From Gemmataceae bacterium (GTDB taxonomy: Bacteria > Planctomycetota > Planctomycetia > Gemmatales > Gemmataceae), in NCBI GenBank assembly GCA_009691815.1, contig SIAL01000157.1, positions 1 through 7,829 on the forward strand: 7,829 nt of DNA. Reading direction: 5' to 3'. The notes below the pieces were generated by a model, which saw only the letters and a list, made by a program, of their open reading frames with translations, did no database searches and had not been told where the DNA came from. The position numbers and the translations under genes are program-made. Below are positions 4,423 through 7,829 of this stretch, piece by piece; positions within the stretch are counted from its first letter, which is position 1, and each line of letters opens with the position of its first letter.

Positions 4423-7400
4423 ATGACCCTTGCCAACGATTTACCCACCGAAACCCAACCAGAAACCCCACGGAATCAGTTGGACCACGCTCGGATTGCA
4501 CAAGATCTGCAACTTCGGAAAGCCCAAGTGGATGCGGCGGTTACACAACTCTATTCCGGTTGGAACCCCGTTTTCTTAGCACGATACCGAAGTGAAGCTT
4601 CCGGGGGATTAACCGAACCGGCAATGCGGGCCATTGTTTCCAAAATGAGGCAAGGTCGAATCCTCTCTGATCGCAGAAATACCATCCTGAGGGCCATTGA
4701 AACTCAGGGAAATTTAACGGAAGAACTGCGACTAAACCTTTTCGCCGCGGATTCTATGAGGCGACTTGAGGACCTGTTCCTCCCATTCAAACCCAAACGA
4801 CGGGTTTCATCCTCGCTTGTTAGAGACAGAATTCTGGGTGTATTGGCCGAGGCAGTATGGGCCGGCGATCCCGCCGTTGGCAACCTTGATGATACCGCTA
4901 CCCAAATGATTGATCCTGTGAGGGGGTTTGAAAATGCAGATCGAATCCTCGATGGGGTTTCTTCCCTTTTGGCGGATATGCTTGCCGACCTAGCAGACCT
5001 AAGGGCGACGGTTCGCATCGTCCTCAATGAGTCGGGTTATTTAAAAACAGCAAAGAATTCGCGCACCAGTGATGCCAATGCTCAAGACTACCGGGAATTT
5101 TTCCGTTTTTCCGAGCCATTGCGTCAGGTTGCCGCCCACAAAATTTTCACCATAAGGCGGGGAGAAAAATCAAACGCCTTGGAAGTATTAATCGATTGGA
5201 ATCGCCCCGCGGCCGTTCGACTAATAATGGACAGGCTTCCCTTACCAGAGTCTGGTCAAAGTACTGGATTTGCCGAGTTTTTAAGCAATTGGAAGCCTCT
5301 TCCTGCTCCAAAACCCAAAGAAGCCTCCCCAGAAATTTTGGCGCCCGTTCCCCCATTGGCGGAACCATCAACGGTAATTGAAGCAACCCCGGCCCTAAAA
5401 ACCGAGGCTCCCGAAACGAAGGAAATTCAAGCTGAAACCCCTCCTTTGGAAACAAATGGGGATTCAGCACTAACCAATGATCTTCCTTCCTCCGAAGCGA
5501 CCTTGGCGCCAGAAGCCACCACGGATCATTCGGTTGAGGCAGCTCATTTGGAAGCCGAGCCGGAAACTTCGGCGGTAGAAGTCCAAATCCTACCTGAAAA
5601 TCCAACGGTAGCTCCAACTCCCACCTTTGTGGAAGATCCGTACTCACACCTATCGGCACCCAAGTTTAAATTGGGTTTACCCTCGCCTGAAATCATGGCG
5701 AAACATCCCTACCGGGCCTTTTTGGAAAGGGTTGCCGAACGGGTTATCCATGAATTCATGGGGCCTTCGTTGGAACGAGAAACCCGTCGTGAATTGGGAA
5801 CTAGGTCCGATGAATATGCCAATGGTATTTGTTGCCGAACCCTACGGTTGCGGCTTCTGACCCCTCCTTCACCCGGATTAAGACTTTTGGCAATTGACCC
5901 GTCTGGTCGAGGCGGATGCAAAGTAGCCATTCTGGATGAAAATGGCGATTTGATTGAAGAGGGAATGTTTAATGCCCATCCTCCTCAATCGCGAAAAGCC
6001 GAACCTAAACACAAGCTTGAGGAGTGGATACGGCGGCACCAAATCGAAGTTGTGGTTATTGGCAACGGTGCGGGCTTTCGCCATGTGGAAACCGTTGTTG
6101 CCGAACTCCTTCAAGAATTGGACGATAAACGAAACGGAAAAATCAAACCCCCAGAACCGATTCAGAAAGTCCTAGCGGAAACTCCTGAGTCAACAGAAGT
6201 TGACCAATCAGCCAACGAAGTGGTTGAGGGAGCCCTTGTTGCCACTGAAACCCCGGTAACCGAGGTTGCGGAAGAAAACCAACCTCAGGACATTCCTGAA
6301 AATACGCCGACTTCTGAAGAAACCGTATTTGAAGTACCACTGGAAGCGGAACAAGCAACAACCGGTGAAGAAACAACAGAACAATCTGTTCCAACCACTG
6401 AGTCTGGCTCCAATGAGTCGGCTCCCCATGGGGAAAAGACAGTTGAGGGCGTTATTTTTGTTGCCGGTACCAAACAACCAAAACAGGGTGGCCGCAAGGA
6501 ACGAAAACCGATTCCGTTCACCTGTCCATCCTTGGATCACCTTCCCCCATCCAATTCCTCTTTGGCATTTACAACCATTGCCGAAGTTGGTGCCGCCGCT
6601 TACGGTGGGAGCACCTTGGGGCGAGAAGAATTACCCAATCATGATGCCCCTCTAAGGGCCGCCATCAACATTGGGCGGCGATTTATTGATAGCCTTGCCG
6701 AAATGGTGAAGGTTGATCCTCAATATTTGGTGAGTGGTGTACACGCCACCGAAGCCCAAGGCAAAAACCTCCGAGAGGCTTTGGAGGGTGTGTTAGAATC
6801 CTCCGTGGCCCAAGTTGGCCTTGACCCCAATAAGGCCTCGGTTGCCGCCCTTCGATACATTCCTAGCTTAAATGCGGCGGTGGCCCGTGACTTGGTTGAA
6901 TATCGAAAGAACATTGGAAAGTTCACCAACCGCCAGCAACTTCGACTGGTCCCTGGTATGACAGAGGACAGATACCTTCAGGCGGTTGGTTTTCTTCGGA
7001 TAGCGGATGGAGACAACCCGCTGGATTCAACCTGGATCCACCCCGAGCAATATCCCCTTGCAGAATGGATATTGACCGAACTCAAGATAGATTCCAGTGC
7101 CTTGCGAACTGTTTCTACTCATCAAGCATTACGGAAAAAAATCGATATTGAAGGCCCAAGTATTGAAGCAAAAGCACCCGCGGCAATACCGGGGGTTAAT
7201 AATGCCACCGTCCGTCAGGTTTTAGGTGAATTGATGCATGGCGGCGATGATGTTCGCCAGAATTTTACCCCGCCGCTCTTGCGCCATGGTCTGCTTTCCA
7301 TGGAATCCCTTGAAGTCGGTCAAGAGGTTCGAGGCACCGTTCTTAATGTGGTTGATTTCGGGTGCTTTGTTGATGTTGGGTTAAAAGACGGTGGCTTGGT

Positions 7401-7829
7401 TCACATTAGCGAAATGGCAAACCGATTTGTCCGCAGTCCCCATGAAATGCTTCATGTTGGCGAAGTGGTACGGGTATGGATTCGTGGGTTAGACAAGGAA
7501 AAAGGCCGGGTCTCCTTAACCATGATTCGCCCGGGTGCGGATAGAGGGTCTCAAGGGGGCGGGCAAGGCAGGGGAAGGCGTCCAGGAGGGAATAGGCCTG
7601 AGGGAAATCGCCAAGAAGGTCCACGGGATCGTCAAGATCAAGGGGCTAGGCCACCAAGGAGAGAAGGGGGCCACCCCGAACAAGGTAATCGGCCACCGGG
7701 TTTTGATCGGGGGCCTGATCGGGGGCCACCAAGAGGCCGGGGACCGGGCATTGCTCCACCCCGAGATCAACGGGGGCCAGTTAAATCCCTTCCACGAGGG
7801 TTGGCGGATTTGCCCCCTCGAGGAACCTC
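4423..7829 (+). CDS. tex: Tex-family transcription accessory/RNA-binding protein, enlarged (3' end outside window)
   Basis: Tex (YhgF in E. coli) is a cytoplasmic nucleic-acid-binding protein linked to transcription and RNA turnover. The frame is open to the right edge: 1135 codons are visible, against about 770-790 for ordinary Tex. Domains in order: the Tex N-terminal helical domain with FLARYRSE (51-58), EDLFLPFKPKRR (116-127) and YREFFRFSEPLR (223-234); an acidic insertion (about 292-406); SLERETRREL; the YqgF/RNase H-like fold with LAIDPSGRGG (Asp492) and IGNGAGFRHVE (546-556); a second acidic insertion (about 567-713) inside that fold; AEVGAAAYGGS and the LRAAINIGRRF helix; a helix-hairpin-helix with IGKFTNRQQLRLVPGM (831-846) and NPLDSTWIHPE; an S1 domain (about 963-1035) with GTVLNVVDFGCFVDVG and GLVHISEM; then an Arg/Gly/Pro-rich tail. 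The signature GQYQHDV is replaced by GVHATEA (772-778). Start and ribosome-binding site are clear. The call is sure; the special role of this form is unknown. Confidence 0.93.
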   Translation, partial: MTLANDLPTETQPETPRNQLDHARIAQDLQLRKAQVDAAVTQLYSGWNPVFLARYRSEASGGLTEPAMRAIVSKMRQGRILSDRRNTILRAIETQGNLTEELRLNLFAADSMRRLEDLFLPFKPKRRVSSSLVRDRILGVLAEAVWAGDPAVGNLDDTATQMIDPVRGFENADRILDGVSSLLADMLADLADLRATVRIVLNESGYLKTAKNSRTSDANAQDYREFFRFSEPLRQVAAHKIFTIRRGEKSNALEVLIDWNRPAAVRLIMDRLPLPESGQSTGFAEFLSNWKPLPAPKPKEASPEILAPVPPLAEPSTVIEATPALKTEAPETKEIQAETPPLETNGDSALTNDLPSSEATLAPEATTDHSVEAAHLEAEPETSAVEVQILPENPTVAPTPTFVEDPYSHLSAPKFKLGLPSPEIMAKHPYRAFLERVAERVIHEFMGPSLERETRRELGTRSDEYANGICCRTLRLRLLTPPSPGLRLLAIDPSGRGGCKVAILDENGDLIEEGMFNAHPPQSRKAEPKHKLEEWIRRHQIEVVVIGNGAGFRHVETVVAELLQELDDKRNGKIKPPEPIQKVLAETPESTEVDQSANEVVEGALVATETPVTEVAEENQPQDIPENTPTSEETVFEVPLEAEQATTGEETTEQSVPTTESGSNESAPHGEKTVEGVIFVAGTKQPKQGGRKERKPIPFTCPSLDHLPPSNSSLAFTTIAEVGAAAYGGSTLGREELPNHDAPLRAAINIGRRFIDSLAEMVKVDPQYLVSGVHATEAQGKNLREALEGVLESSVAQVGLDPNKASVAALRYIPSLNAAVARDLVEYRKNIGKFTNRQQLRLVPGMTEDRYLQAVGFLRIADGDNPLDSTWIHPEQYPLAEWILTELKIDSSALRTVSTHQALRKKIDIEGPSIEAKAPAAIPGVNNATVRQVLGELMHGGDDVRQNFTPPLLRHGLLSMESLEVGQEVRGTVLNVVDFGCFVDVGLKDGGLVHISEMANRFVRSPHEMLHVGEVVRVWIRGLDKEKGRVSLTMIRPGADRGSQGGGQGRGRRPGGNRPEGNRQEGPRDRQDQGARPPRREGGHPEQGNRPPGFDRGPDRGPPRGRGPGIAPPRDQRGPVKSLPRGLADLPPRGT
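5296..5640 (+). other. Acidic Pro/Glu/Thr-rich insertion 1 in Tex (residues about 292-406)
   Basis: About 115 residues are dominated by Glu, Pro, Ala, Thr and Ser with very few basic residues, and have no recognisable fold. The segment lies between the N-terminal helical domain and the helix that ends in SLERETRREL before the YqgF fold. It is probably an intrinsically disordered linker. The reading frame runs through it without interruption, so it is not an assembly gap or frameshift. Confidence 0.7.
6121..6561 (+). other. Acidic insertion 2 inside the Tex YqgF domain (residues about 567-713)
   Basis: In ordinary Tex about 15 residues separate the IGNG strand/helix from the EAGAS strand. Here about 147 residues lie between IGNGAGFRHVE and AEVGAAAY. 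The first 110 or so are acidic and Thr/Glu/Pro-rich like insertion 1. The last part turns basic (QGGRKERKP) and includes a hydrophobic strand-like piece, VEGVIFVAG. It is a domain-internal insertion that would loop out from the RNase H-like core. Confidence 0.7.
7528..7829 (+). other. Arg/Gly/Pro-rich C-terminal tail of Tex (residues 1036 onward)
   Basis: After the S1 domain the protein becomes low-complexity, rich in Arg, Gly, Pro, Gln and Asp, with repeated short units such as DRGP, RPPG and GRG. It continues past the window edge. Such tails resemble RGG-type RNA-binding segments. It is basic, opposite in character to the two acidic insertions. Confidence 0.75.

Noticed and set aside
4233..4595. 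Open frame of about 120 codons in the tex leader
   Set aside because: It runs out of frame into well-supported tex coding sequence, has no recognisable domain and an unnatural composition, and lacks a ribosome-binding site.
5147..5659. Antisense open frame of 170 codons opposite tex
   Set aside because: It is opposite a Glu/Pro/Thr-rich coding stretch whose codons rarely give stops on the other strand. The translated product is Leu/Pro-rich with no domain.
7406..7770. Minus-strand open frames opposite the S1 domain and tail of tex
   Set aside because: They are by-products of Arg/Gly/Pro-rich codons on the plus strand; the S1 domain in the forward frame is unambiguous.

Overview
The window looks like a chromosomal segment of a Planctomycetota bacterium of roughly balanced GC content; Verrucomicrobiota is the main alternative. 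The best evidence is the DUF1501 protein at the left edge, a family greatly expanded in these two phyla. Supporting signs are weak or absent Shine-Dalgarno sequences, isolated single-gene units, and a strongly diverged, enlarged Tex protein. This assignment is inference. I see no rRNA, tRNA, CRISPR array, insertion sequence, phage gene or plasmid origin.

Layout, left to right: (1) 2-706 (+), the C-terminal half of a DUF1501 protein cut by the left edge. (2) 800-1726 (-), truB, tRNA pseudouridine-55 synthase. (3) 1827-2777 (+), a diacylglycerol/lipid kinase-like protein, divergent from truB across 100 bp. (4) 2807-4063 (-), a Y-family DNA polymerase (dinB type), convergent with the kinase across 29 bp. 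(5) 4064-4422, a 359-bp divergent regulatory region. (6) 4423-7829 (+), a Tex-type transcription accessory protein that runs off the right edge. The five genes alternate in orientation, so each is probably its own transcription unit. They do not form an obvious common pathway; this is mostly ordinary housekeeping and repair content.

The most interesting signals lie in and around the dinB-tex intergenic region. The polymerase has a good sigma70-type promoter (TTGACT, 17 bp, TATACA) whose predicted start site is within a few bases of its most likely ATG. A perfect inverted repeat, TGTTC-N4-GAACA, sits across that start site and ATG, which suggests LexA/SOS control of a leaderless or nearly leaderless mRNA. 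On the other side, tex has a leader of about 240 nt with several inverted repeats. One segment, CGGGTTTTCC, can pair with either of two copies of GGAAAATCCG, giving mutually exclusive structures just upstream of the tex ribosome-binding site.

At the protein level, the Tex protein carries two long acidic Pro/Glu/Thr-rich insertions, one of them inside the YqgF/RNase H-like domain. It has also lost the family signature GQYQHDV and has an Arg/Gly/Pro-rich tail. The polymerase has Asp-Asp where the family has Asp-Glu in its second catalytic motif, and an insertion at the usual KPxG turn. I found no clearly new multi-gene system here.
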